Translations under genes and position numbers: made by a program
Shown: positions 9,816 to 19,384 of the stretch, piece after piece
How the letters are laid out: every line of letters begins with the position of its first letter
Position numbering within the stretch: the first letter of the stretch is position 1
Origin: Saccharibacter floricola DSM 15669
GTDB lineage: Bacteria; Pseudomonadota; Alphaproteobacteria; Acetobacterales; Acetobacteraceae
Direction: 5' to 3'
Length of the DNA stretch: 64,000 nucleotides
Assembly: GCF_000378165.1 (NCBI RefSeq)
Contig: NZ_KB899340.1
Coordinates: 48,914-112,913 of the forward strand
Notes under the pieces: generated by a model
Told to the model about the DNA's origin: nothing
Seen by the model: only the letters and a program-made list of their open reading frames with translations
Databases searched by the model: none

Positions 9816-9863
9816 GCTGCGGTTTTTCCCTTACCATAAGGGCATGATCGCAGCCTTTTTTTT
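9816..9863 (+). terminator. Intrinsic terminator in the dapB-metK gap, possibly a metK leader attenuator
   Basis: The outer stem GCTGCG (9816-9821) / CGCAGC (9849-9854) encloses CCCTTA (9828-9833) / TAAGGG (9837-9842) and is followed by eight T (9856-9863), only 28 bases before the metK start. A second hairpin, GGCGT/ACGCC (about 9783-9797), and an ATGAG/CTCAT pairing lie just upstream. It may simply end dapB. Its closeness to metK leaves an attenuation role open. Confidence 0.75.
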
Positions 9864-9891
9864 CACCACTCATTCCCTGCGAGGTCCCTGA

Positions 9892-11076
9892 GTGCGCAAT
9901 TACGGCGATTTCCTTTTCACCTCTGAATCTGTCTCTGAGGGCCATCCTGATAAAGTTGCAGACCGTATCTCTGATACTGTTCTGGACGCTTATCTGGAGG
10001 CCGACCCGGAAGCACGCGTAGCCTGTGAAACACTGGTGACCACAAACCGCGTTGTGCTCGCTGGGGAAGTACGTGGGCCGGCCGCGGTTGAAAAGACCCT
10101 GATCGACCGTGCCCGCGAGGCCATCAAAGATATCGGCTATGACCAAGAAGGTTTTTCTTGGAAAAAGGCTGATATTGTCTCTCATCTTCATGCTCAGTCT
10201 GCCGACATTGCTGTTGGCGTCGATAGTGCGGGCGAAAAAGATGAAGGCGCTGGCGATCAGGGCATTATGTTCGGTTTTGCAACACGCGAAACGCCAGAGC
10301 TAATGCCAGCCCCGCTCTTTTATGCACAAACCCTTCTTGAGCGTATCCGCGACTACCGCAAACAAGGTGACCCACGCGGCGCTGGCCTTCTGCCAGACGC
10401 GAAAAGCCAAGTCACACTGCGTTATGTCAATGGTAAGCCTGTTGGTGTGAACTCCATCGTGGTGTCCACCCAGCATGAAGCGAATATGAGCCAAGACACG
10501 ATCCGCGAAATGGTGAAGCAGACGGCTCGTGACGTGTTGCCAGAAGGCTGGATGTGCCCTGACCATGAGTTCTACGTGAACCCAACAGGGAACTTTGTCA
10601 TCGGTGGTCCCGATGGGGATGCGGGCGTGACAGGCCGTAAAATCATTGTTGATACCTATGGTGGCGCAGCCCCTCACGGTGGCGGTGCCTTCTCCGGGAA
10701 AGACCCCACCAAGGTGGATCGTTCCGCTGCGTATGCCGCGCGTTATTTGGCAAAGAATGTTGTTGCAGCTGACCTTGCTGACCGCTGCACTATTCAGCTC
10801 AGCTACGCGATTGGTGTTTCCCGTCCGCTGTCTGTCTATGTGGATCTGGACGGCACAGGTAAAGATGTGGACGAAGCACGTTTGGGTGCGCTTCTTAATG
10901 AGATTATGGATCTCTCCCCACGCGGTATCCGTCAGCATCTGCGCTTAAATCGTCCGATCTATAGCAAGACCGCGGCCTACGGGCATTTTGGTCGTATTCC
11001 TGACCCAGCGCTGGATAATTTCACGTGGGAGAATACAGACCTCGCCGCAAAGCTGAAGAGCGCTCTTAACCGCTGA
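9892..11076 (+). CDS. metK: S-adenosylmethionine synthetase MetK
   Basis: MetK makes S-adenosylmethionine from methionine and ATP in the cytoplasm. The protein has 394 residues. Signature motifs are GHPDK (17-21), the ATP-binding '[10 protein letters not shown]' and the glycine-rich loop '[16 protein letters not shown]'. Translation starts at GTG 9892; AGG lies ten bases before it, and the family N-terminus '[18 protein letters not shown]' begins directly after it. The gene sits between a terminator-like leader and its own terminator, so it is probably monocistronic. Confidence 0.98.
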   Translation: MRNYGDFLFTSESVSEGHPDKVADRISDTVLDAYLEADPEARVACETLVTTNRVVLAGEVRGPAAVEKTLIDRAREAIKDIGYDQEGFSWKKADIVSHLHAQSADIAVGVDSAGEKDEGAGDQGIMFGFATRETPELMPAPLFYAQTLLERIRDYRKQGDPRGAGLLPDAKSQVTLRYVNGKPVGVNSIVVSTQHEANMSQDTIREMVKQTARDVLPEGWMCPDHEFYVNPTGNFVIGGPDGDAGVTGRKIIVDTYGGAAPHGGGAFSGKDPTKVDRSAAYAARYLAKNVVAADLADRCTIQLSYAIGVSRPLSVYVDLDGTGKDVDEARLGALLNEIMDLSPRGIRQHLRLNRPIYSKTAAYGHFGRIPDPALDNFTWENTDLAAKLKSALNR

Positions 11077-11119
11077 TTGGCCTGATGATGGGAGGGAGCC
11101 AGCTCTCTCCTCTTTCTCT

Positions 11120-11161
11120 CCCCTGACTGATGGGCATCTGCCTGTTGGTCAGGGGCTTTTT
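11120..11161 (+). terminator. Rho-independent terminator after metK
   Basis: CCCCTGAC (11120-11127) pairs with GTCAGGGG (11148-11155), followed by C and five T. The stem is perfect and the loop is about 20 bases. Confidence 0.8.
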
Positions 11162-11190
11162 CCATCTCTCAACACATGTGACCAACACCG

Positions 11191-11886
11191 TTGCTTGACG
11201 ATCTGAAACCCCAACCTGAACGCTTGTACGGACGCCAACGCGGCCATCCTTTGCGCCAACGCCAACAGCGCCTGTTGGATGAAGCCCTCCCACGGCTCAG
11301 CTTTAAGGCTTTTGATGCTCCCTTAGAGGGATTTTCCAAGCCTGTGAAAAAGCTGTTCCTGGAAGTGGGTTTCGGCAATGGCGAACATGCGTACGACCAA
11401 GCACAACGCCATCCTGATGTCGGCTATATCGCGTCAGAAGTCTTTGATAATGGCGTTTGCTCTTTGCTCTCTCGCCTCGTGCCTGAGGGAGAAGAAGCGA
11501 CCTCTACCCCACCTGAGACCCTCCGTCTCTGGGCAGAGGATGCGCGTGACCTTCTGCGGAAATTGCCTGATCAGTGCCTTGATCGTGCGTACCTAATGTT
11601 CCCTGATCCGTGGCCTAAAGCACGCCACGCCAAGCGACGCTTTATCCATCCGGCAAATATCGCCCAGATGGCCCGCTTGCTCAAACCCGGTGCCGTGTGG
11701 CGTGTTGCCAGTGACCACCCCGTTTATCAGGAATGGGTGGAAGAGGTGATGAGCCAACAAGACCTGTTTGACACAGCGCCACCACTTCTTGAACGCCCTG
11801 ATAATTGGTCTCCAACACGCTATGAGGCCAAAGCTTTTCGTGAAGGACGACAGCCTTTTTACTGGACGTTCACCCGCCGCGGGTGA
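11191..11886 (+). CDS. trmB: tRNA (guanine-N7-)-methyltransferase TrmB
   Basis: TrmB methylates G46 in the tRNA variable loop using S-adenosylmethionine. The 231-residue protein has the SAM-binding segment 'LFLEVGFGNGEHAYDQA' and the diagnostic 'LMFPDPWPKARHAKRR' near residue 140. A TTG at 11191 is the only reasonable start, because the frame has a TGA at 11179-11181 and no ATG upstream of the conserved part. The start codon and weak ribosome binding site suggest modest expression. It lies just after the metK terminator. Confidence 0.95.
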   Translation: MLDDLKPQPERLYGRQRGHPLRQRQQRLLDEALPRLSFKAFDAPLEGFSKPVKKLFLEVGFGNGEHAYDQAQRHPDVGYIASEVFDNGVCSLLSRLVPEGEEATSTPPETLRLWAEDARDLLRKLPDQCLDRAYLMFPDPWPKARHAKRRFIHPANIAQMARLLKPGAVWRVASDHPVYQEWVEEVMSQQDLFDTAPPLLERPDNWSPTRYEAKAFREGRQPFYWTFTRRG

Positions 11887-11941
11887 CATCCCGCTATGTA
11901 GAGAGCCTGTTTGCCGCTTTTGAAAGGAAGGAGATCGCCCA

Positions 11942-13606
11942 ATGACACAGTCACCAAACGACGCACAAAACGCTGTTGAACGTGAGGAAATGGCCTTCGA
12001 TGTTGTCATCGTCGGCGGAGGGCCGGCTGGACTGGCCGCCGCGATCCGACTTCGGCAGAAAAACCCAACATTGGGGGTCTGCGTCCTTGAAAAAGGCAGT
12101 GAAATTGGGGCGCATATCGTCTCCGGCGCGGTGATTGAACCGAAGGCTCTCACGGAACTTCTTCCTGACTGGAAAGAGCGCGGCGCTCCTCTTAACACGC
12201 CTGTTTCTGAAGAAAAGCTTCTCTATCTCACCAAGCAAGGCTCTATCCCCGTCCCGGCTCTTCACCTGTTGATGCCGCAAATGGATAATCGCGGGAATTA
12301 TGTTGTTTCCCTCGGTGATCTCTGCCGCTGGCTTGGCCAACAGGCAGAGCTTTTTGGTGTTGAGATCTACCCCGGCTTTACCGGTGCTCAGCTCCATATC
12401 GAAGATGGCTGCGTCTGCGGTGTTGTCACAGGCGATATGGGTGTTGACCGAGACGGCAACCATAAGTCGGAATTTATGCCCGGCATGATTTTAAGAGCCC
12501 GTCAGGTCATTTTAGCCGAAGGGGCGCGTGGTTCTCTCAGCCATGACGCGATCAACCATTACAAACTTCGCGAAAATGCTGACCCACAAACTTATGGGCT
12601 CGGGATTAAGGAAGTATGGGAGATTCCCAAAGAAAATCATCGCCCCGGTTTTGTGCAACATAGTTTTGGCTGGCCGCTTGATAATCACACCTATGGTGGG
12701 GCGTTCCTGTACCATTTTGGAGAAAATCTCGTCTCCTATGGCTTTGTCACCGCCCTTGATTACAGCAATCCGTGGCTCTCACCTTTTGAGGAAATGCAGC
12801 GCACCAAACAGCACCCGGCCTTCCGCCCGCATTTTGAAGGTGGGCGCCGGATTATCTACGGTGCCCGCGCCCTTTCAGAAGGGGGCTTTCAATCCCTCCC
12901 AAAACTCACCTTCCCCGGCGGGGTGCTGACAGGCGATTGTGCTGGCTTCCTTAACATGCCCAAAATTAAGGGCACACATACCGCCCTCAAGTCCGGCATG
13001 ATTGCCGCTGATGCAGTCTCAGAAGCTCTTCGCTCAACGAATCCTGAAGCGCAAACCTACCAAGAACGACTGCAAAATTCGTGGCTATGGTCTGAACTGT
13101 ACGAAGCCCGTAATATCCGCCCATCCTTCTCTAAATGGGGCATGCAGCTCGGCGCGCTGTATAGCGGGATTGATAGCATGGTCTTCCGTGGGAAAGCCCC
13201 TTGGACGCTGCGCCACCCTCATGCAGACAATCAGACCCTTATTCCCGCAAAAGAAGCGCCGAAGATTGACTATCCTAAACCGGATGGAACCCTCACATTT
13301 GACCGTACGAGTTCTGTCTATCTCAGCAATCTGAGCCACGATGACAACCAGCCTGTGCATCTCAAATTGCGTGATCCAGCTCTGTGGAATGAGGTTAACG
13401 AAGCACGCTTTTCCTCTCCAGAAAGTCGCTATTGCCCCGCTGGCGTGTATGAAGCCAACACACGGGACAATGGGGAAAAATACCTCCAAATTAACGCTCA
13501 AAACTGCGTTCATTGTAAGAGCTGCGATATTAAAGACCCCACGCAAAATATCCGCTGGTGCCCCCCTGAGGGCGGAAGCGGGCCAAATTACCCTTCCGGT
13601 ATGTAG
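11942..13606 (+). CDS. Electron transfer flavoprotein-ubiquinone oxidoreductase
   Basis: ETF-QO passes electrons from reduced ETF to ubiquinone at the inner membrane. The 554-residue protein begins with an FAD-binding motif 'VVIVGGGPAGLAAAIRL' (residues about 21-37). The C-terminus carries the 4Fe-4S cluster cysteines, including 'NCVHCKSCDIKDP' and 'RWCPPEGG', as expected. AAGGAGAT before ATG 11942 is a strong ribosome binding site. etfB and etfA follow 91 bases downstream, so the whole electron-transfer branch is encoded together. Which dehydrogenases feed it is not visible here. Confidence 0.96.
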   Translation: MTQSPNDAQNAVEREEMAFDVVIVGGGPAGLAAAIRLRQKNPTLGVCVLEKGSEIGAHIVSGAVIEPKALTELLPDWKERGAPLNTPVSEEKLLYLTKQGSIPVPALHLLMPQMDNRGNYVVSLGDLCRWLGQQAELFGVEIYPGFTGAQLHIEDGCVCGVVTGDMGVDRDGNHKSEFMPGMILRARQVILAEGARGSLSHDAINHYKLRENADPQTYGLGIKEVWEIPKENHRPGFVQHSFGWPLDNHTYGGAFLYHFGENLVSYGFVTALDYSNPWLSPFEEMQRTKQHPAFRPHFEGGRRIIYGARALSEGGFQSLPKLTFPGGVLTGDCAGFLNMPKIKGTHTALKSGMIAADAVSEALRSTNPEAQTYQERLQNSWLWSELYEARNIRPSFSKWGMQLGALYSGIDSMVFRGKAPWTLRHPHADNQTLIPAKEAPKIDYPKPDGTLTFDRTSSVYLSNLSHDDNQPVHLKLRDPALWNEVNEARFSSPESRYCPAGVYEANTRDNGEKYLQINAQNCVHCKSCDIKDPTQNIRWCPPEGGSGPNYPSGM

Positions 13607-13697
13607 AGCAAAGCAGCTATACAAGACCATGATGTGACTTTTTCGCGCAGACAGGTTAGTCTGCGCGGAATATTATCAGCGGCGACAGTAACGAAAG

Positions 13698-14456
13698 ATG
13701 CCCATGAAAGTTCTTGTCCCCGTCAAACGGGTTGTTGATTACAACATCAAGCCGCGTGTCGCGGCTGATGGTAGCGGTGTCGAAACTCAGGGCGTGAAAA
13801 TGTCCATGAATCCTTTCGACGAAATCGCTCTTGAGGAGGCTCTTCGCCTCCGTGAGAAAGGCCATGCCCAAGAGGTGGTTGCGGTCTCCATTGGTCCACA
13901 AGCGGCCCAAGATACATTGCGCACCGCCATGGCCATGGGCGCAGACCGCGCCATTCTCATCCGTACGGATGCTGAGCTTGAGCCACTGGCCGTTGCCAAG
14001 CTTTTACAGGCGGTCGTTGAACGCGAGCAGCCCGGCCTTGTCAGCATGGGTAAGCAAGCGATTGATGATGACATGAACGCAACGGGCCAAATTTTGGCCG
14101 CCAAGCTGGGATGGCCACAAGGCACCTTTGCCAGCGAAGTCATCGTCGATAATGGCAGTGCGATCGTCTCACGCGAGATTGATGGTGGTGTGGAGGTCGT
14201 CTCCCTTACCCTGCCGGCTGTCATTACAGCTGATCTGCGCCTTAATGAGCCACGCTATGCGTCCCTGCCGAACATCATGAAGGCGCGTAAAAAGCCGCTG
14301 GAAACGATTGAGGCCGACTCGCTTGATGTCGATATAGCTCCGCGTCTGAAGGTTGTTTCCGTGTCTGAGCCACCTGCACGCGAAGCCGGTGTGATCGTTA
14401 AGAGCGTGGAAGAGCTTGTCAATAAGCTCAAGACAGAAGCAAAGGTACTCCCATGA
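13698..14456 (+). CDS. etfB: Electron transfer flavoprotein beta subunit
   Basis: EtfB forms the soluble FAD/AMP-containing ETF heterodimer with EtfA. The 252-residue protein opens with '[18 protein letters not shown]', and its central segment '[23 protein letters not shown]' spans the AMP-binding and family signature region. An in-frame ATG at 13704 (MKVL) is an equally good start and may be the true one. The stop overlaps the etfA start by four bases (ATGA), which implies translational coupling. Confidence 0.97.
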   Translation: MPMKVLVPVKRVVDYNIKPRVAADGSGVETQGVKMSMNPFDEIALEEALRLREKGHAQEVVAVSIGPQAAQDTLRTAMAMGADRAILIRTDAELEPLAVAKLLQAVVEREQPGLVSMGKQAIDDDMNATGQILAAKLGWPQGTFASEVIVDNGSAIVSREIDGGVEVVSLTLPAVITADLRLNEPRYASLPNIMKARKKPLETIEADSLDVDIAPRLKVVSVSEPPAREAGVIVKSVEELVNKLKTEAKVLP

Positions 14457-15364
14457 CAGCTCTGGTTCTGATCGAAATCGAACAGGGACAGGTACGCCAG
14501 GCATCACGTTCAGCCATTGCTGCCGCATCACACTTTGGTGATGTTGATGTTCTGCTTTTTGGCGAAGGTGTCGACGCAGCGTCTGCCCTGTCTGGTGTGC
14601 GTAAAGTGCTGCATGTACCAGCAGCGCCGCATTTGTTGGCTGAACCTACGGCTGCCTTCATCGCCCAGCATGCTGAGGCTTATAGCCATATCCTCAGCCC
14701 CGCTTCTGCGACTGGGAAGAACGTCCTCCCTCGCGTTGCAGGGTTGCTAGACGTACAGCCTCTGACAGATGTGATCGAGATCAAGGGCGATGATACGTTC
14801 GTGCGCCCCATCTACGCTGGTAATGCCCTCGTTACCGTTCAATCTGCTGACCGTATCAAAGTGCTAACGATCCGTAGTTCTAACTTTGACCCTGTTGACG
14901 CAACAGGCGGGTCTGCTGCTGTTGAAGTTCTGGATCTTCCGGCTGAAGACGAGAAAAGCCGCTTTGTGCGTGTTGAACTCTCGAACTCTGACCGACCAGA
15001 GCTTGAGGTCGCACGCGTCATTATCTCCGGTGGTAAGGGCGTTAAAGACGCGCGTAATTTTGAGACGCTCCTCGCTCCGGTGGCTGATAAGCTGGACGCT
15101 GCTATTGGTGCGTCACGCGCTGCTGTGGATGCAGGATTCGCGCCTAATGAGATGCAGGTCGGCCAAACAGGTAAGATCGTTGCCCCCGAGCTTTACATTG
15201 CTGTTGGTCTATCAGGCGCTCTGCAACATCTCGCAGGGATGAAAGATAGCCGCACCATTGTGGCGATTAATATCGACCCTGATGCCCCCATCTTCAAAGT
15301 GGCCGATTATGGTTTAGTGGGCGATTTGTTCGAGGTCATGCCAGAACTGGCTAAAGCGCTTTAA
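14453..15364 (+). CDS. etfA: Electron transfer flavoprotein alpha subunit
   Basis: EtfA carries FAD in its C-terminal domain and docks to ETF-QO. The protein has 303 residues. The FAD-binding region is visible from '[17 protein letters not shown]' through '[20 protein letters not shown]' and '[19 protein letters not shown]', all classic EtfA motifs. The gene overlaps etfB by four bases and ends in a strong terminator, so the unit is ETF-QO-etfB-etfA. Confidence 0.97.
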   Translation: MTALVLIEIEQGQVRQASRSAIAAASHFGDVDVLLFGEGVDAASALSGVRKVLHVPAAPHLLAEPTAAFIAQHAEAYSHILSPASATGKNVLPRVAGLLDVQPLTDVIEIKGDDTFVRPIYAGNALVTVQSADRIKVLTIRSSNFDPVDATGGSAAVEVLDLPAEDEKSRFVRVELSNSDRPELEVARVIISGGKGVKDARNFETLLAPVADKLDAAIGASRAAVDAGFAPNEMQVGQTGKIVAPELYIAVGLSGALQHLAGMKDSRTIVAINIDPDAPIFKVADYGLVGDLFEVMPELAKAL

Positions 15365-15386
15365 GCCTATCACGGCACAGCATTTT

Positions 15387-15424
15387 CCCCCCTCCAATAA
15401 AGTGCCATTGGAGGGGGGTTTTTT
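15387..15424 (+). terminator. Rho-independent terminator after etfA
   Basis: An 11-base perfect stem, CCCCCCTCCAA (15387-15397) with TTGGAGGGGGG (15408-15418), is followed by six T. Confidence 0.95.
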
Positions 15425-15512
15425 ATGCCCTCTTCCCCTCTAGAAAACACAAAAACCGAGCCTCCCCCCTTGCACTTCCCCCCTGCCAAGAGTAGGAAGA
15501 AAAGCACGAAAA

Positions 15513-15589
15513 CGGAGTGTAGCTCAGCTTGGTAGAGCACTGTGTTCGGGACGCAGGGGCCGGAGGTTCGAATCCTCTCACTCCGACCA
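15513..15589 (+). tRNA. tRNA-Pro (anticodon CGG)
   Basis: A full cloverleaf can be drawn: acceptor CGGAGTG/CACTCCG, D stem GCTC/GAGC with loop AGCTTGGTA, anticodon stem CTGTG/CGCAG with loop TTCGGGA, five-base variable loop and T arm GGAGG-TTCGAAT-CCTCT. The anticodon is CGG, which reads the proline codon CCG. The 3' CCA is encoded (15587-15589). Confidence 0.97.
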
Positions 15590-15731
15590 TCTTGGTCGTA
15601 GGGCCGTCACTCTCTTATAGACGTTGCCCTTCTTTTGCTTTACTATCAATAAACCCTACGAAAGAGATCCTGACGTTTCTTCATGTTAGGGATTTTACGT
15701 TACACGTAACGTTTGGGTTTAAGGATAGACC

Positions 15732-16097
15732 ATGAATCGTACATTTTGCTCCCTTCTCGCTGCTACTTTCTTGGTAGGCTCCTCCACGCCGCTAGCTTTT
15801 GCGGAACCGGGTGGTTGCCTGAAATATGGAGCTGCAGGAGCCGTTGCTGGCCATGTTGCTAAACGCCACGGTGTACTTGGAGCCGTTGGGGGCTGCGCTG
15901 TTGGCATGTATCAGCGCCATAAATACCGCAAAAACCTGCGTCAAAAAGCCGCTGCATGGGACAAAGAACATGCAAATGACCCACAAGCCAATAAGAAAGC
16001 GACGCTCGCTCAAAAAGGTCAGTGGTATGATGCTGAACAAACCCCTGCTAAACCAGCTTCAGGCCAAGCAAGCGCAACACCTGCTGCTGCTCAATAA
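15732..16097 (+). CDS. Small secreted glycine-zipper protein
   Basis: The 121-residue protein has a clear signal peptide (MNRTFCSLLAATFLVG up to A-F-A near residue 24). The mature part starts with a Gly/Ala-rich zipper, 'GAAGAVAGHVAKRHGVLGAV', which may insert in or contact a membrane. A basic segment and an Ala/Pro/Gln tail follow. AAGGAT gives a good ribosome binding site. The function is unknown; such zippers occur in small outer-membrane or stress-envelope proteins. It follows tRNA-Pro and is convergent with hemH. Confidence 0.75.
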   Translation: MNRTFCSLLAATFLVGSSTPLAFAEPGGCLKYGAAGAVAGHVAKRHGVLGAVGGCAVGMYQRHKYRKNLRQKAAAWDKEHANDPQANKKATLAQKGQWYDAEQTPAKPASGQASATPAAAQ

Positions 16098-16120
16098 AGA
16101 AATTCACATTGCTTAACAGA

Positions 16121-16155
16121 AACCCCGGTGTGCTTCTCAGCCACCGGGGTTTTTT
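16121..16155. terminator. Terminator between convergent genes
   Basis: AACCCCGGTG (16121-16130) pairs with CACCGGGGTT (16142-16151), and T continues to 16155 on the plus strand. On the minus strand the hairpin is followed by a shorter TTT, so it may also serve hemH. Confidence 0.85.
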
Positions 16156-16176
16156 ATATCTAATCTCCTCTCTTCT

Positions 16177-17211
16177 TTAAGAAGAGCGGAAACTCGTTAC
16201 ATAAGGGCGCGCAAGTTCTTCGAGAAGATCAATCGCACCAGACGAATCATTGAGGCATGGCACAAGTGCAAATTCCTCACCACCGGCTTCCATAAATTCA
16301 TCGCGAAGTTCATGACCAATTTCATCGAGCGTTTCGATACAATCAGCCATAAAGCCCGGCATAATAACGGCAATTTTTGTAATGCCCTGCGCTGGTAAAG
16401 ACGCAACAAACGGTGCCGTATAAGGCTGCAGCCATTCCATCGGCCCAAAGCGGGACTGGAAGGTCATGGGGAGTTGCTCATCACGTAGATCTAACGCTTT
16501 AGCAAGGGCTTTGGTGGTACGAGCGCATTCTTCCTGATACGGGTCGCCCTGCTCCACACAGGTTTTGGGTAAACCATGATAAGACGCAATAAGACGCTGT
16601 GGCTTAAAGGAAAGCTCAGCAAATCGCTCCCGTACGGACGTCTCTAAGGCTTTAATAAAGGCTGGATGGTCAGGGAAAGACGGCACCGTCGTGATAAAAG
16701 GCTGGCGCCGCAACCGCATGAGACGACGGAAAAGCTGGTCGTTCGCTGTGGCGGTCGTGGTAGCGGAATATTGCGGATAAAGCGGAATACTCACGATGCG
16801 GTCGCACCCGCGATCCATCAGGTTCTCCACCGCTGCTTTAATGGATGGCTTGCCATAACGCATGCCATACGCCACCGGGATACCTTCTGGTTCCAGCCGC
16901 TCTGCCAGCTGCTCGGCCTGTCGCTTTGTATAAACGAATAAAGGCGACGCGTTTTCAACCCTATCCCAAATACGAGCGTAATTTTCCCCACTTTGGAAAG
17001 GACGGCGTGAGAGCACAGCAGCATGCAAGATGGGCTGCCAAATGGCAGGAGGCGCCTCAATCACACGACGATCAGAGAGGAATTCTTGCAGATAACGCCT
17101 TACGGAGAAATACCCCGTATCGTCAGGCGTCCCAAGATTGATCAGCAACACCCCGGCCCGCCCTTCTGGCGGGACAGGATGACGAGGGGAGGTATAGGTG
17201 AAGTAAGACAT
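16177..17211 (-). CDS. hemH: Ferrochelatase HemH
   Basis: HemH inserts iron into protoporphyrin IX, the last step of heme synthesis. The 344-residue protein has the N-terminal 'GVLLINLGTPD', the active-site histidine segment 'LIASYHGLPK' and the conserved 'PGFMADCIETLDEIGHE' with its acidic metal path. It lies 43 bases downstream of asd on the same strand and may be co-transcribed with it. Heme supply is relevant to the DyP peroxidase and to the heme-rich respiratory chain usual in this family. Confidence 0.97.
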   Translation of the reverse strand: MSYFTYTSPRHPVPPEGRAGVLLINLGTPDDTGYFSVRRYLQEFLSDRRVIEAPPAIWQPILHAAVLSRRPFQSGENYARIWDRVENASPLFVYTKRQAEQLAERLEPEGIPVAYGMRYGKPSIKAAVENLMDRGCDRIVSIPLYPQYSATTTATANDQLFRRLMRLRRQPFITTVPSFPDHPAFIKALETSVRERFAELSFKPQRLIASYHGLPKTCVEQGDPYQEECARTTKALAKALDLRDEQLPMTFQSRFGPMEWLQPYTAPFVASLPAQGITKIAVIMPGFMADCIETLDEIGHELRDEFMEAGGEEFALVPCLNDSSGAIDLLEELARPYVTSFRSS

Positions 17212-17254
17212 GTACTAAATATAGAACTCCCCTCGTTAATTAAAAGAGAAACTC

Positions 17255-18325
17255 TTAGTCTTCAGGAGGCTCTTCAGGACGCTCAACAGGTTTGCCAAGT
17301 GGCGTATCCGGGCCTAGCAGCTTTTGCTTGTCCAAACTTTCCGCAATTTGCACCGCGTTGAGGGCCGCCCCTTTGCGGAGGTTGTCGGCCACACACCAGA
17401 AAGCCAGACCATTCTCAACCGTTGGATCAATGCGCAAACGAGAGATGTAGGTGTCATCATCACCCACACATTCCAACGGTGTGACATAGCCGCCATCTTC
17501 ACGCTCATCACGCACAATAACGCCCGGCGCTGCACGCAGTGCTTTATATGCCGCGTCTAGGTCAATCGGCTTTGCACATTCAATGCTGATCGCTTCAGAA
17601 TGACCAATAAAGACAGGAACGCGTACACAGGTGGCGAGCACTTTAATGTCCGGGTCGAGAATCTTGCGTGTCTCGACGGTCATCTTCCACTCTTCCTTCG
17701 TGGCGCCATCATCCATAAAACGATCAATATGGGGGATCACGTTAAAGGCAATCTGCTTAGTGAACTGCGACACCTCAGGGGCATCATGCACAAAGCTGCC
17801 TTTGGTTTGATGATAGAGCTCATCCATCCCCGATTTACCCGCACCAGACACGGCTTGATAGGTGGACACCACCACACGTTGAATATCAAACAGGTCATGA
17901 AGAGGCTTCAACGCCACCATCATCTGGGCTGTGGAACAATTCGGGTTCGCGATAATCCCGCGACGGGCTTTTTTCAGGGCAGAGGCATTAACCTCTGGCA
18001 CCACCAACGGCACGCCCGGTTCCATCCGGAAATGGGACGTATTATCCACCACGATACAGCCTTTAGCGGCCGCACGCGGCGCATATTTAGCCGATACCGC
18101 CCCACCAGGGGAAAAGAGGGCTAGATCCCATCCGCCGAAATCAAACGTCTCAAGATTTTGCACCTTGAGCACTTTTTTGTCCCCAAAGGACACCTCACGC
18201 CCAACAGAGCGCGCTGACGCAAGGGCAACAATCTCGTCGATAGGGAAGTTGCGCTCTGCCAGAATGCGCAGAATCTCCCGCCCAACAGCACCTGTGGCCC
18301 CGACAACCGCAACTTTATACCCCAT
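17255..18325 (-). CDS. asd: Aspartate-semialdehyde dehydrogenase Asd
   Basis: Asd reduces aspartyl phosphate to aspartate semialdehyde for the lysine, threonine and methionine pathways. The Rossmann motif 'VAVVGATGAVG' follows the start, and the catalytic cysteine is in 'NPNCSTAQ' near residue 130. From ATG 18325 the protein has 356 residues. I chose this start over the open extension to 18352 because AAAGGAG lies eight bases upstream of it. A Pro/Glu-rich tail ('ERPEEPPED') ends the protein. Confidence 0.96.
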   Translation of the reverse strand: MGYKVAVVGATGAVGREILRILAERNFPIDEIVALASARSVGREVSFGDKKVLKVQNLETFDFGGWDLALFSPGGAVSAKYAPRAAAKGCIVVDNTSHFRMEPGVPLVVPEVNASALKKARRGIIANPNCSTAQMMVALKPLHDLFDIQRVVVSTYQAVSGAGKSGMDELYHQTKGSFVHDAPEVSQFTKQIAFNVIPHIDRFMDDGATKEEWKMTVETRKILDPDIKVLATCVRVPVFIGHSEAISIECAKPIDLDAAYKALRAAPGVIVRDEREDGGYVTPLECVGDDDTYISRLRIDPTVENGLAFWCVADNLRKGAALNAVQIAESLDKQKLLGPDTPLGKPVERPEEPPED

Positions 18326-18527
18326 AATCATCTCCTTTGGGCCGTCACCCAAACATAACCAACATTATTCCCGTGGGATAGGAACATGCTCTTAATGCAG
18401 ACGCAAGCGACAAGCCCTAAAAGACACGTACTTTCTTAACTGTTTTTAACCTCTTCTCTTGCCAATCTCTGTCGCATTCGTTCAACATCGCGTCATCGTC
18501 CCTCGTTGATCACAAAAGCACTGCGCT

Positions 18528-19370
18528 ATGACACTCCCGTTCACGCAAGTTAATGTCTTTTCCACATACCCGCTCAAGGGGAACCCTGTGGCTGTCGTTA
18601 CCCAAGCAGAAAGTCTCAGTGATGACGCAATGCAACAATTTGCGCGTTGGACGAACCTGAGTGAAACGACATTCATCCTCCCTCCCACGACAGACAAGGC
18701 TGATTACCGGGTTAGAATCTTTACGCCCGCTGGTGAGCTTCCCTTTGCCGGCCATCCCACGCTCGGCACCTGTCATGCTTGGCTGGAAGCTGGTGGGACG
18801 CCACGAGGTGACACCATCATACAAGAGTGCAAAGCGGGCCTTATTCCCGTTAAACGCACCGATGACCAGCTCGCCTTTGCAGCCCCTCCCCTTATTCGCT
18901 CTGGCCCTATTGCGCCTGACCTTCTTAAACGCATTGCCCATGGGCTCAATCTTTCCGTCAGTGGAATTGTGGCCTCGTCATGGGTGGATAATGGCCCCGG
19001 TTGGATGGGCCTTCTCCTCCGCTCTCGCCAAGAAGTGCTCGCCCTCAAGCCCGCTTTTGCGACAATGGAGGATCTCTGCTTTGGTGTCATCGGCCCGTGG
19101 GATCGTGAAACAGATGGCCCGGGCGCTGACTTTGAGCTCCGCGCTTTTGCTATGAATCATGGCGCGAATGAAGACCCCGTCTGCGGAAGCCTCAATGCCA
19201 GCATGGCCCAATGGCTGATTGGACAAAACAGAGCCCCTGCCCATTATACCGTTTCACAAGGAGCAGCATTGGGGCGTGATGGTCTGATTTCAATCGACAA
19301 GCATGATGATGGCACGATCTGGGTGGGCGGCCATACCCACAGCACCCTAACGGGCACCCTGCATCTTTAA
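18528..19370 (+). CDS. PhzF-family isomerase/epimerase
   Basis: This 280-residue protein belongs to the PhzF/diaminopimelate-epimerase-like fold. The N-terminal 'VNVFSTYPLKGNPVAVV', the catalytic glutamate in 'SETTFI' (about residue 46) and 'FAGHPTLGT' are diagnostic. The C-terminal half has 'EDPVCGSLNASMAQWL'. The biological substrate of most PhzF relatives outside phenazine clusters is unknown, and no phenazine genes are present. It is divergent from asd-hemH and convergent with the LysE exporter, with a 14-base gap. Confidence 0.9.
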   Translation: MTLPFTQVNVFSTYPLKGNPVAVVTQAESLSDDAMQQFARWTNLSETTFILPPTTDKADYRVRIFTPAGELPFAGHPTLGTCHAWLEAGGTPRGDTIIQECKAGLIPVKRTDDQLAFAAPPLIRSGPIAPDLLKRIAHGLNLSVSGIVASSWVDNGPGWMGLLLRSRQEVLALKPAFATMEDLCFGVIGPWDRETDGPGADFELRAFAMNHGANEDPVCGSLNASMAQWLIGQNRAPAHYTVSQGAALGRDGLISIDKHDDGTIWVGGHTHSTLTGTLHL

Positions 19371-19384
19371 ACCCAGGGGGTGGG

